From contig JAIRQN010000092.1 of the NCBI GenBank assembly GCA_031256445.1, positions 1 to 40,906 of the forward strand: a DNA stretch of 40,906 nucleotides, written 5' to 3'. Source of the DNA: Treponema sp. GTDB lineage: Bacteria; Spirochaetota; Spirochaetia; Treponematales; Breznakiellaceae. The notes under the pieces were generated by a model. The model ran no database searches. It was not told the origin of the DNA and saw only the letters and a program-made list of their open reading frames with translations. Positions 31,150 through 38,954 of this stretch are shown here, one piece after another (position 1 is the stretch's first letter; every line of letters starts with the position of its first letter). The position numbers were made by a program, and so were the translations under genes.

Positions 31150-33144
31150 TTAATCCCACCCCGGAATACCCGGTCTTGCTGTCTGCGTACTGTACACAAT
31201 TCCGTAAGTGCCTGAATTTGTTTCGTTAATTTGAAGCACTTCAATATACACAGTACCGCTTGATTGTGCGGTAAATACAGCGGGATTATTCCATGCGTTG
31301 TAATTATTTTGCAGATAAACCGGAGCGCCGCTGCTGTTCCACAGATATACGCTGTTTATATACCCGGTTTTATCGCCGCTGCCGTAATTTGCGTCATTCC
31401 ACCACAGATTATATGTTACTCCTGCGGAAACATTAATCGAATGCCATTTCTTTTCATCACCGGTATTAAACGTCACGTCAGCCCAGGTATTGGCGGCAAG
31501 CGGACTTGCGCCGGAAGGACTATACAGATTTGGAATATTGCCGATGTTAATCGTCACTCCTGATACATCCTGATTTGATACGCTGTTTAAAAGAGAGTTT
31601 GATACTGATTGACTGAAAACCGATCTGTAAAACTGATTATTGCCTGAATTAAAATATTGACTGCCTGAAACATATAAAGTAACCTGCGCCGGAGTTTGCA
31701 ATTCCTCCATTCTAACAGACCATGAAGCGTTTGCGCCCGGTGATGAAAGACTTGCAGAATGATTACCGCCGCCAATAGATATAGATACTGACGAGACAGG
31801 TCCTCCATTGTACGTAACATTGATAGTCCCGCTTATTGTAACAGTTCTGACATTGAATGTACCAAGATTAACAGAAGAAATATTCTGATCCTTGACTGTT
31901 AATTCAGTATCACTGGTTCTGCGGAAAGAAGACCCGTTATAATTTGCTCCTATTTGAAATTCAAGATTTGTGTTGCTTTCAAAAGCCACCATCATTACAG
32001 ACCATGTTCCGCCTGAATCCACACTGATAGTTCTAAGATAAACTGAACCTGAATTATCATCGGGAATTTCGTACATAGTAATGTTAATTGAATCCGGAGT
32101 ATTCCCATCAACTTTAAAATCTACAGTTCCGCTTAATGTAATTACCCTGATATCGAATACGCCGAGGTTAACAGATGAAATACTCTGATCCTTGACTGTT
32201 ACTTCAGTATCACTGGTTCTGGAAACATCGATCCCGTTATAATAGGCCTGAATATTAAATTTCAAATTTATATTGTTATCAAAAGCCGGCAGCATTATTG
32301 ACCATATTCCGTTTGAACCTACATTTATATTCCCAAAGTGAACCTGACTGCTGTCAGACATTGTGTACACGCCAATGTTTATTGAACCGGGCGCGCTTCC
32401 GTTCACCTTAAAATCAACAGAGCCGCTTACTGTTATAACATCCGTAAAATCATCATCGCTGAAAGAAAAATCTCCTGTGGTTTCCAGATTAGGATAGATA
32501 TGCAGCACCTCTGATCGTATAACGTTTAAATAATCTGCATATAACGTAATATTAACCAAATAAAAACCCGGAGAAAGAGACGCGGTATCCGCATAGGAAT
32601 TTCCGGAAAATGATCTGTAATAATTCCCATAACCGGCCAATGACTGAATCGAAATATTCCCGCCGGCTGACCTTTCATCCGGGTATGTAATTGAATATGA
32701 AAAAGACCCGTTTTCGCCGCTTTGCTGCCCCACTCTGATGGGAATATTAACATTCTGGACGGTTCCGGAAACAATAGTAACAGTAACGCTTCCCTGTGCG
32801 GCAGGCTGCCCGGTTCCGTTAATGTTAACATACCCAATAGCGGCAATTGTCCACTGCCCGACAAGAAGGCCTTCTACTGTGACGCTGGCCGCGTCGTAAC
32901 CAAGAACAATATCATCGTACTCATGCGGCCCCGTAAAACTCAGTCTGTAACCGGAAAAAACCGCCTGCGGAATCAATGTTCTGGAACCGGATTCATCCTG
33001 AACCGAAGGCATTGAAACAGTAATAGTCAGCCTGCTTTCACCTGGCCTGTTCAAATCGTCCGGACAGGCGGAGAAAATCAGCGCGCAGTACGCCGCGAAT
33101 ATTACCGCAATGAAAAAAAAGCCGTATGATGATTTTTTTTTCAT
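31150..33144 (-). CDS. Large repetitive surface lipoprotein
   Basis: 664 residues. The signal peptide ends in lipobox IFSAC near residue 27. After an N-terminal beta domain there are three Ig-like or carboxypeptidase-regulatory-like repeats of about 95-100 residues: two near-identical (SGSVDFKVNG.. and SGTVDFKVDG.., each closing on SSVNLG) and one divergent. The C-terminal 115 residues resemble a pre-peptidase C-terminal-type beta-sandwich (KKWHSINVSAGVTYNLWWND; SGTVYIEVLQINETNSGTYG). It is probably displayed on the cell surface. It begins 1 nt after the previous lipoprotein gene. Confidence 0.85.
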   Translation of the reverse strand: MKKKSSYGFFFIAVIFAAYCALIFSACPDDLNRPGESRLTITVSMPSVQDESGSRTLIPQAVFSGYRLSFTGPHEYDDIVLGYDAASVTVEGLLVGQWTIAAIGYVNINGTGQPAAQGSVTVTIVSGTVQNVNIPIRVGQQSGENGSFSYSITYPDERSAGGNISIQSLAGYGNYYRSFSGNSYADTASLSPGFYLVNITLYADYLNVIRSEVLHIYPNLETTGDFSFSDDDFTDVITVSGSVDFKVNGSAPGSINIGVYTMSDSSQVHFGNINVGSNGIWSIMLPAFDNNINLKFNIQAYYNGIDVSRTSDTEVTVKDQSISSVNLGVFDIRVITLSGTVDFKVDGNTPDSINITMYEIPDDNSGSVYLRTISVDSGGTWSVMMVAFESNTNLEFQIGANYNGSSFRRTSDTELTVKDQNISSVNLGTFNVRTVTISGTINVTYNGGPVSSVSISIGGGNHSASLSSPGANASWSVRMEELQTPAQVTLYVSGSQYFNSGNNQFYRSVFSQSVSNSLLNSVSNQDVSGVTINIGNIPNLYSPSGASPLAANTWADVTFNTGDEKKWHSINVSAGVTYNLWWNDANYGSGDKTGYINSVYLWNSSGAPVYLQNNYNAWNNPAVFTAQSSGTVYIEVLQINETNSGTYGIVYSTQTARPGIPGWD
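31560..32445 (-). repeat. Tandem approx. 300-bp coding repeats in the lipoprotein gene
   Basis: Two adjacent units (about 31850-32150 and 32150-32445) share long near-identical stretches, for example CTGATCCTTGACTGTTA at about 31889 and 32189, and a third unit (about 31560-31850) is diverged. They encode the Ig-like repeats and could change copy number by recombination. Confidence 0.6.
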
Positions 33145-33145
33145 T

Positions 33146-33856
33146 TTAGTTTCCCTGATACCTGACCCTGAAGATCAGTTCTTTTGAATAAGGTATTCCG
33201 TTTTTTGTAACAACAGCAAGCAGCTGATGTCTTCCTATTTGAAAATAATTATAATTAATTTGTATACTTATGCTGTTACCGCTTTCCGCGCGCCCGTTGC
33301 CGTCCAGATACCATGAATATGAATCATAATTTCCGTTTATGGTTACAACGATATCCTGAAACCAGAAAACATCGTTTCCGGCATCTGACGTAAGATCGAT
33401 TACTTCATCCGCCAGTCCGCTGAATACTACCTGAACGTAAACCGAAGAAACCTCGTGCATTAATACCAATACATAATTATCCTGCCCGGCCTGCAAATCC
33501 GCGCTTGCCGAACCTCTCGCGTACATTTCGCCATCCAGGGATGTAATAACCGTAATTTCCCAAAAACCGGCGGCAATAACCGCTTCTATAACGCTGGCCC
33601 CGTGCGCCAGAAAAGATAAATGTTCGGTTGAACTGGAAAGAGTGATTTCATGTTCAAGCCTGTCAATGACGGTAAGGTCCGGCGGATAATTAACCGCCCT
33701 TCCCAAAGCAGAAAGGTTCAGAATTATCCTGGCATCATCCCCTCTCCACGGGCTGAAACACCCGGAAAATAAAAAAACTGTAAAAACAGAAAGGAAAATC
33801 AAGAAAAAGCCGGTGTTTTTAGCCATTTTTAGCAATATTACAGTCAAATATTTCAT
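33146..33856 (-). CDS. Surface lipoprotein, first gene of the envelope operon
   Basis: 236 residues from the ATG at 33856, or 226 from the ATG at 33826. Either way the signal ends in lipobox LFSGC. The mature protein is beta-rich, with an N-terminal region similar in layout to that of the next gene's product (RIILNLSALGRAVNYPPDLT; VIAAGFWEITVITSLDGEMY). It ends in an Ig-like domain (ITINGNYDSYSWYLDGNG-like strand pair). The -10 box ends 8 nt before the 33856 ATG, so the first start implies a leaderless mRNA; the second gives a 30-nt leader but also lacks a Shine-Dalgarno sequence. No named family is recognised. Confidence 0.8.
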   Translation of the reverse strand: MKYLTVILLKMAKNTGFFLIFLSVFTVFLFSGCFSPWRGDDARIILNLSALGRAVNYPPDLTVIDRLEHEITLSSSTEHLSFLAHGASVIEAVIAAGFWEITVITSLDGEMYARGSASADLQAGQDNYVLVLMHEVSSVYVQVVFSGLADEVIDLTSDAGNDVFWFQDIVVTINGNYDSYSWYLDGNGRAESGNSISIQINYNYFQIGRHQLLAVVTKNGIPYSKELIFRVRYQGN

Positions 33857-33864
33857 TATTATTA

Positions 33865-33893
33865 ATTATATCTCAAAAAAACATTTTTTTCAA
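33865..33893 (-). promoter_or_regulatory. Near-consensus promoter of the envelope operon
   Basis: On the minus strand TTGAAA (33888-33893) is followed by a 17-nt A/T-rich spacer and a perfect TATAAT (33865-33870). This is the best sigma70-type match in the window and precedes six tightly packed genes. Confidence 0.75.
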
Positions 33894-33939
33894 TTAACCG
33901 CAATGAATGGTATCATACCGCAGGGCAAGCCGCAGTCAA

Positions 33940-34500
33940 TCAGCCAAGAACGTCCATACTCAGTCCCAGAACGGAAAGAAGCTCTTCAATACCGGAGCAG
34001 CCGCGCTTTTCCGCCGACATTAACGTCAATTTGCCGCATGTCATGGCGTCATCAAGCGCGTTATGTGCTACATACTGAATGTTGAACTTCGCGGCCAGCG
34101 CCGGAAGCGAGTGAGACCCCAATCCGGGCCATGTGCGGCGGGACAGGCTACAGGTGCAAAAATACGGTATAGCGGGAACATCCAGTTTATACCACAGCAG
34201 AACCGCTTTTAATACACCCATATCAAACTGGGCAAAATGAGCCGCCAGGGGAAAATCTCCGATAAAGGGTTTAATGCCGCTGTCCCAGATATCGGCGAAT
34301 TTCGGCGCGTCTCTTACATCGTCTGCTGTAATGCCGTGGATACAGGTAAAATCAGGGCGGATATAAAGTTTGGGCGGCCTGACAAGCGAATAATAAGTAT
34401 CGGTTATTTTACCGTCCCGGAACTTAACCAGCCCTACAGAACAGGCGCTCTCCTTAGACTTTTTCGCAGTTTCAAAATCAATAGCGACAAAATCAATCAT
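33940..34500 (-). CDS. DnaQ-like 3'-5' exonuclease
   Basis: 186 residues with the DEDDh exonuclease pattern: FVAIDFETA (D8, E10), LAAHFAQFDMGVLKAVL (third acidic residue), and VAHNALDDAMTCGKL (His and last Asp). IHGITADDVRDAP is a typical Exo II segment. The length suits a stand-alone epsilon-like proofreading or repair exonuclease rather than a polymerase fusion. It diverges from parA, sharing a 72-nt intergenic region. Confidence 0.9.
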   Translation of the reverse strand: MIDFVAIDFETAKKSKESACSVGLVKFRDGKITDTYYSLVRPPKLYIRPDFTCIHGITADDVRDAPKFADIWDSGIKPFIGDFPLAAHFAQFDMGVLKAVLLWYKLDVPAIPYFCTCSLSRRTWPGLGSHSLPALAAKFNIQYVAHNALDDAMTCGKLTLMSAEKRGCSGIEELLSVLGLSMDVLG

Positions 34501-34550
34501 GCCTTAATAGTACCACATTAAGCATTTATTTCCGCTATTGCTTGACCCAG

Positions 34551-34570
34551 TTTCATTTGCTAAGATGAAA
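34551..34570 (+). promoter_or_regulatory. Inverted repeat before parA
   Basis: Arms TTTCAT and ATGAAA, separated by 8 nt, lie 2 nt before the parA ATG and cover its ribosome-binding region. It could be a ParA/ParB autoregulation site. No strong Shine-Dalgarno sequence is visible. A TTGACC lies at 34542. Confidence 0.3.
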
Positions 34571-34572
34571 TC

Positions 34573-35343
34573 ATGGGAGCAATCAGCGTCTTTGTAAACC
34601 AGAAAGGCGGCGTCGGTAAAACAACCTCAGCGATAAATATAGGCGCGTACATGGCGGAAGCCGGTAAAAAAGCGCTTTTGGTAGATTTTGACGCTCAGGG
34701 AAATCTTTCCAGCGGCATAAACGCAAAACCGTTAAAGCCGGGAATCTACGAATTGCTCTCAAATACGGCTACTCTGGCGCAGGCGACCAGAAAAACCAAA
34801 ATCGCGAACCTGGAGGTGATTCCTGCCAGCCTTAACCTTTCAGGCGCGGCAGTGGAACTTATCGATCAAAAGGAACGCAACTACTTCCTGAAAAAAACCC
34901 TGGCTCCTGTAAGGGATAAATACGATCATATTTTAATTGACTGCCCGCCAAGCCTTGGACAACTGACGATGAACGGCCTTGCCGCCGCCGATTATGTGCT
35001 AATCCCGATGCAGTGCGAATACTTCGCGATGGAGGGGCTTCAGCAGCTTTTACATACTACCCGGGAAATTCAAAAAGGTTTAAATCCTTCATTAAAAATC
35101 GGCGGGATTTTCTTTACAATGTACGATCCAAGAACACGGCTTGCCAATGATGTAATTAAACTGATCAGCGCAACTTACAAGGACATGGTTTTAAACACAA
35201 TCATTCCAAGAAATATCAGGCTTTCCGAAGCGCCTTCCTACGGAATGCCGATTTCACTTTACGATCCGCAATGCCCCGGAGCAAGAGCTTACAGCGTTCT
35301 TGCGCAGGAATTGCTCAAAAGAGGTAAGAAAATTGGCGCGTAG
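34573..35343 (+). CDS. parA: Chromosome-partitioning ATPase ParA (Soj)
   Basis: 256 residues with the deviant Walker A KGGVGKTT (10-17), ALLVDFDAQGNLSSG, and HILIDCPPSLG Walker B. It lacks an N-terminal helix-turn-helix, as in chromosomal Soj/ParA. It forms ATP-dependent dimers on the nucleoid that position ParB-parS complexes. parB follows with an 11-nt overlap. No parS (TGTTTCACGTGAAACA-like) site was noticed in the window. Confidence 0.95.
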   Translation: MGAISVFVNQKGGVGKTTSAINIGAYMAEAGKKALLVDFDAQGNLSSGINAKPLKPGIYELLSNTATLAQATRKTKIANLEVIPASLNLSGAAVELIDQKERNYFLKKTLAPVRDKYDHILIDCPPSLGQLTMNGLAAADYVLIPMQCEYFAMEGLQQLLHTTREIQKGLNPSLKIGGIFFTMYDPRTRLANDVIKLISATYKDMVLNTIIPRNIRLSEAPSYGMPISLYDPQCPGARAYSVLAQELLKRGKKIGA

Positions 35344-36352
35344 AATCGGCCTTGGCAGGGGGCTGGACGCCCTGCTGGACAATAACGATGAAGTTTTTCA
35401 AAACGACAATACGCCGGTTCCGTTAGCTGAAACTCCAAAACATCCGAAGAAAACAGCGCGTGAAGTATCTGCTTCGCATGATATGTCCGCTTCGCACGAA
35501 ACGGCCGCTTCGCAAGAAGCGGCTGCCGGGTCCGCCGCGCAGGCATCATCGCATAACGGTACGGTTCAACTGCCTGTCGATAAACTTATACCCAATCCCG
35601 GCCAGCCAAGAAAAAATTTTGACGAAACCGAATTAAACGAGCTGGCGCAGTCAATTAAAACATACGGAATAATCCAGCCTGTTATCGCGGCTGATACGGG
35701 AGACGGCTCGTACATCATAATCGCCGGAGAACGCAGAACACGCGCCGCAAGGCTGGCCGGACTTAACGAAGTCCCGGCAATCATACGCGACTACACGGAT
35801 CAAAAGCGCATGGAAGTTTCCTTAATTGAGAACATTCAACGCAGCGGTTTAAACCCAATGGAAGAAGCGGCGGCCTACAAAAACCTGATGGACTTTTCAG
35901 GCTTATCCCAGGATGAACTGGCATCGCGGGTGGGGAAAAACCGTTCTACAGTCGCGAACGCGCTGCGTCTTTTAAAGCTGCCTGTTGAAATCCAGAAAAG
36001 CGTTGAAGAGGGAAAAATAAGTTCCGGACACGCAAGAGCGCTTCTTTCGGTGAATAACGCAAAGGCAAGGGACAAACTGTACAGGGAACTGCTTGCGAAA
36101 GATATTTCGGTAAGGGAAGCGGAAAAGAAGGCGGCGGCATTGGGCGAATCCGGCACCGAAAAAACCGGACAGGGCTCCGCGAAAAGCAAACAGGCTAAAA
36201 AACACACTCCGGAACTTGACGCAATGACAGAAAAATTTATCGGCAGACTTGGAACAAAAGTGGAAATTGAAGGGGATATGAACAAGGGGCGAATTCATAT
36301 CGATTATTATTCAATGGAAGATCTGGAACGGCTCTACGAAATCCTGGGCTGA
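35333..36352 (+). CDS. parB: Chromosome-partitioning protein ParB (Spo0J)
   Basis: 339 residues from the TTG at 35333 (ARRIGLGRGLDALL), with GAGG 8 nt upstream; longer starts lie deeper in parA and lack homology. The N-terminal ParA-activating peptide (RIGLGRGLDALLD) is followed by a variable linker and then the CTPase/parS-binding core (LIPNPGQPRKNFDE, GERRTRAARLAG, SLIENIQRSGLNPMEEA). The helix-turn-helix is near DELASRVGKNRSTVANALRL, and the C-terminal dimer domain ends FIGRLGTKVEIE.. The linker contains three 18-bp repeat units (35468-35521). Confidence 0.95.
   Translation: MARRIGLGRGLDALLDNNDEVFQNDNTPVPLAETPKHPKKTAREVSASHDMSASHETAASQEAAAGSAAQASSHNGTVQLPVDKLIPNPGQPRKNFDETELNELAQSIKTYGIIQPVIAADTGDGSYIIIAGERRTRAARLAGLNEVPAIIRDYTDQKRMEVSLIENIQRSGLNPMEEAAAYKNLMDFSGLSQDELASRVGKNRSTVANALRLLKLPVEIQKSVEEGKISSGHARALLSVNNAKARDKLYRELLAKDISVREAEKKAAALGESGTEKTGQGSAKSKQAKKHTPELDAMTEKFIGRLGTKVEIEGDMNKGRIHIDYYSMEDLERLYEILG
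35468..35521 (+). repeat. 18-bp in-frame tandem repeat in the parB linker
   Basis: Three 18-bp units, TCTGCTTCGCATGATATG, TCCGCTTCGCACGAAACG and GCCGCTTCGCAAGAAGCG, encode SASHDM, SASHET and AASQEA. The unit length equals that of the other intragenic repeats but the sequence is different. Confidence 0.7.
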
Positions 36353-36366
36353 TAACCGGCGCGGGA

Positions 36367-36918
36367 TTAGAATTTCAGCGTTACTCCAACATCAATCCAG
36401 CTGAAAGTTGTAAATCCCAGTTCAGCCCAAAAACCGAATGTTTTTGCAAGATAATAGCGGCCGCCCGCGTTAAACCCTGCCAGCGGCATGCCTGTTTCGG
36501 CAGGTCTGTAATCTCCGGCGTAAATGATCCAGCCTGCCGAAAGAACGGCGTATGTATCCAGCTTTTCTATGCCCCAGTTGAAATGATAACCGAAGCGTCC
36601 GCCGAAAGAGATACTGCTGTAAAACCATTCATTCCGGTAGCCGTATCCCGAATAACCCGCAACGCCTCCGGCGAAGAACGGAAGCTTGCCTGCTCCGATT
36701 GGGATATTATAATCAACAGAAACGCGGACGGGCGGAACATAAACATAACCAGAGCCCAACCCGTCATTGGGAACAGACAAACCAACGCCGAAATTAATGA
36801 GAAAATCTCCCGCTTTCGTACAATCCGGATATTTGGCAAGATCAGCAGGCTCCCACGCGGATACGGACGCTCCCGCGGCGCAGATCAACAGAATTGCACC
36901 TAACAAAAAATACTTCAT
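36367..36918 (-). CDS. 18-kDa outer-membrane beta-barrel protein
   Basis: 183 residues with a signal peptide (FLLGAILLICAAGASVSA) and about eight amphipathic strands ending in WIDVGVTLKF, a C-terminal Phe as recognised by the BAM machinery. The size fits an eight-stranded OmpA/OmpW-like barrel. AAGGAG lies 7 nt before the ATG. It is convergent with parB (14-nt gap) and probably monocistronic. The function is unknown. Confidence 0.82.
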   Translation of the reverse strand: MKYFLLGAILLICAAGASVSAWEPADLAKYPDCTKAGDFLINFGVGLSVPNDGLGSGYVYVPPVRVSVDYNIPIGAGKLPFFAGGVAGYSGYGYRNEWFYSSISFGGRFGYHFNWGIEKLDTYAVLSAGWIIYAGDYRPAETGMPLAGFNAGGRYYLAKTFGFWAELGFTTFSWIDVGVTLKF

Positions 36919-37010
36919 AATAACTCCTTTATTAAGTATATCTTGTCAGGAGGCTATTTCAATTTTTCGATTGAAAAATAAATTTATGATTCTTAATATT
37001 ATCCAATGAT

Positions 37011-37697
37011 TTATCTGGTATCATAAACATCAACGCCTTCTTTTCTTTTTAATAACCCGGATGCCCAGTATGTAAACGGCGTCATCAAAACTTCTATTCC
37101 GCATTTTAGTATATAATTTGTTAAAACAAGACTCCAGAAAATCTCCCGATCAAAAACACCGGCGAGAGTCGCTATCAGAACAAAAATGAGCGTATCCAGA
37201 AGTTCGCCGATCAGCGTAGAACCGATAGTCCGCACAAAAAGCAGGCGGCCCTTCATTCTTACCTTGAGTCTTGAAAGAATCGCCGCGTTGGTAAATTCCC
37301 CCGCAAGATACGCGCAAAGGCTCGCGGCCACAATGCCTCCGTAGCTCATTCCGCCGAGAACTGCGTTATACGCAACAGAACCCGTTTCCGCTTCCCAGAA
37401 CGCTTCGGAGGGCAGCGCGCCGAGCGTAAAAAAAACAAGCACCGTAAGCGCCATCGCCGCGAAACCTGTCCATATAACCCGTCTTGCTGTTTTAAAGCCG
37501 TACACTTCCGTAAGCACATCTCCCAGCACATAGACAAGCGGAAACAAAAGAGTGCCGCCGTCAAACACAAGCGGAATTGAAAAAATTGAAACGCCCATAT
37601 CGACAATTTTCGCCGAAGACGCGATATTGCTGACAATAAGGATACCAACAAAGAATGACGCGATAATATCAAGATGTCTGAAAGAGGGTGAAGACAT
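37011..37697 (-). CDS. Queuosine-precursor transporter (YhhQ/VUT family)
   Basis: 228 residues, about six membrane helices. Family features are FVGILIVSNIASSAKIVDMG, FPLVYVLGDVLTEVYGFKTA and FVRTIGSTLIGELLDTLIFV. YhhQ-family proteins import queuine or preQ0/preQ1 for tRNA queuosine synthesis. The leader (37706-37748) folds as a preQ1-like pseudoknot over the Shine-Dalgarno sequence, which supports the substrate assignment. CAAGGAG lies 8 nt before the ATG. Confidence 0.9.
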   Translation of the reverse strand: MSSPSFRHLDIIASFFVGILIVSNIASSAKIVDMGVSIFSIPLVFDGGTLLFPLVYVLGDVLTEVYGFKTARRVIWTGFAAMALTVLVFFTLGALPSEAFWEAETGSVAYNAVLGGMSYGGIVAASLCAYLAGEFTNAAILSRLKVRMKGRLLFVRTIGSTLIGELLDTLIFVLIATLAGVFDREIFWSLVLTNYILKCGIEVLMTPFTYWASGLLKRKEGVDVYDTR

Positions 37698-37705
37698 TTT
37701 AACTG

Positions 37706-37748
37706 CTCCTTGTTTTAATTATTGGCAGGTTGTCAAGGTTACTGCCTG
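37706..37748 (-). promoter_or_regulatory. Candidate preQ1-I-like riboswitch covering the Shine-Dalgarno sequence
   Basis: On the minus strand a hairpin GGCAG/CTGCC (37742-37746 with 37724-37728) has CCTTG in its loop. An A-rich tail leads to CAAGGAG (37706-37712), whose CAAGG pairs with the loop CCTTG. This is an H-type pseudoknot that hides the ribosome site. The GCAGTAACC and AAAACAAGG strings match my memory of the Thermoanaerobacter tengcongensis preQ1-I aptamer, but the loop is longer here, so it may be a variant. Confidence 0.5.
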
Positions 37749-37775
37749 TTTACCGGGCGCGCCGGTTAATATCTG

Positions 37776-37804
37776 AATATCGCAGATTAAATATTTTTTG
37801 TCAA
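37776..37804 (-). promoter_or_regulatory. Promoter of the queuosine-precursor transporter
   Basis: On the minus strand TTGACA (37799-37804) and GATATT (37776-37781) are 17 nt apart, giving a leader of about 70 nt that contains the pseudoknot. Confidence 0.55.
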
Positions 37805-37833
37805 GCGTTCGTATTATGAAAATTTTTATTAAC

Positions 37834-37862
37834 TTGACACTCTTGCGGCTGAACAATAAACT
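37834..37862 (+). promoter_or_regulatory. Promoter of the 37886 gene
   Basis: TTGACA (37834-37839) and TAAACT (37857-37862) are 17 nt apart. GGCGGG follows as ribosome site before the ATG at 37886. Confidence 0.6.
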
Positions 37863-37885
37863 AAAAATTACAGGCGGGTATGATT

Positions 37886-38941
37886 ATGAAGAAAATGTTT
37901 GCGTGCTTGATATTTTACGCATACGGCGCGTTGTGCGTATTTGCTCAAACCGGAGCCAATGCCATTTTCAATACACCCGGCGTTATTATAAATAAAGCCG
38001 CTTCGCTTGGCCTGGATGAAAAGTCACTGGATGACCTTGTAAGGAATTATCTGGAAAATATTTTTAATATGCATATTAAAAAAGATAATCTTAAGGTTAC
38101 GGAACTGTCATATACGCCTGACTACAATGTTTCCACAAATGAACTTAAAGTAATAGATGTAAAGGCAAATTTTGTAAATTTCAGCATAAATAACCGGATA
38201 TTGCACGGCAGGCTGGAAACCAGAGTAAAAGTGAAACGCCGCGCGGATTTACGCGGAAGGCCTGGTATTGAGCCTCAGGAAAAAATTAATATAATTCTCC
38301 TTGTTAACGACCAATTATCCAATGAACTCAGAAACGCGAAGGTAACAGAGTATATAAACAAAAATTATAAAAACCCCATTGGCATAAATTTATTTAATGA
38401 GCGCGTTGAAACGTACAGCAATGAAGTGCGCAGTTATGTGTCAAGTGTGGTAAATAATGATTCATATGTGTATTTGCGCGCGATTTTCAATATACCGCAG
38501 CCGAAAACAGAAAATGTCGGCGATATTTTCACCATAAAAGAAACCCCCTGGGAGGTAAACAGGGTCGAGGTACTCACAGAAAAAAAACTTCCTGATAAAA
38601 ACGCAATAAGGAAAGATATCCAGGACGAGGGCGGCGTTAATAATTTGTTTGAGCAAATTCGCGGAGAATTTTTAAGAAATAATCCGCAGGCGAATCCGTT
38701 AAAACGCGGATCAAAAATTGAATCTATTTCAAAAATAACGCCTGTCGACGGAAACAGCGGAATGATAAAACTTGAAATTGATTTAAACTATAAACTGGAC
38801 AGATCGGGAGGCCCCGGAAGCAAGAGCAGGCATGAAGTAAAAATATTCGCTCTTTATCAATTTAATGCCGGCGAGAATAAATGGGAATTTCAAAGCATTG
38901 AGACCTTACTGCCCAGAAATATAAAAACTTTAAAATCATAG
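37886..38941 (+). CDS. Exported protein of unknown function
   Basis: 351 residues from the ATG at 37886, chosen over the one at 37880 because GGCGGG lies 7 nt upstream. The signal peptide (MKKMFACLIFYAYGALCVFA) is followed by a soluble, charged mature chain of alternating strands and helices. It has two similar-looking beta segments (NLKVTELSYTPDYNVSTNEL and GSKIESISKITPVDGNSGMI). No motif or family is recognised. It is followed 13 nt later by an EamA transporter gene. Confidence 0.78.
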   Translation: MKKMFACLIFYAYGALCVFAQTGANAIFNTPGVIINKAASLGLDEKSLDDLVRNYLENIFNMHIKKDNLKVTELSYTPDYNVSTNELKVIDVKANFVNFSINNRILHGRLETRVKVKRRADLRGRPGIEPQEKINIILLVNDQLSNELRNAKVTEYINKNYKNPIGINLFNERVETYSNEVRSYVSSVVNNDSYVYLRAIFNIPQPKTENVGDIFTIKETPWEVNRVEVLTEKKLPDKNAIRKDIQDEGGVNNLFEQIRGEFLRNNPQANPLKRGSKIESISKITPVDGNSGMIKLEIDLNYKLDRSGGPGSKSRHEVKIFALYQFNAGENKWEFQSIETLLPRNIKTLKS

Positions 38942-38954
38942 ATAGACATAACAG

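Noticed and set aside
33940-36352. Replication origin near parAB
   Set aside because: No parS site, DnaA-box cluster or dnaA/dnaN/gidA genes are seen, so parAB alone is not taken as evidence of an origin.
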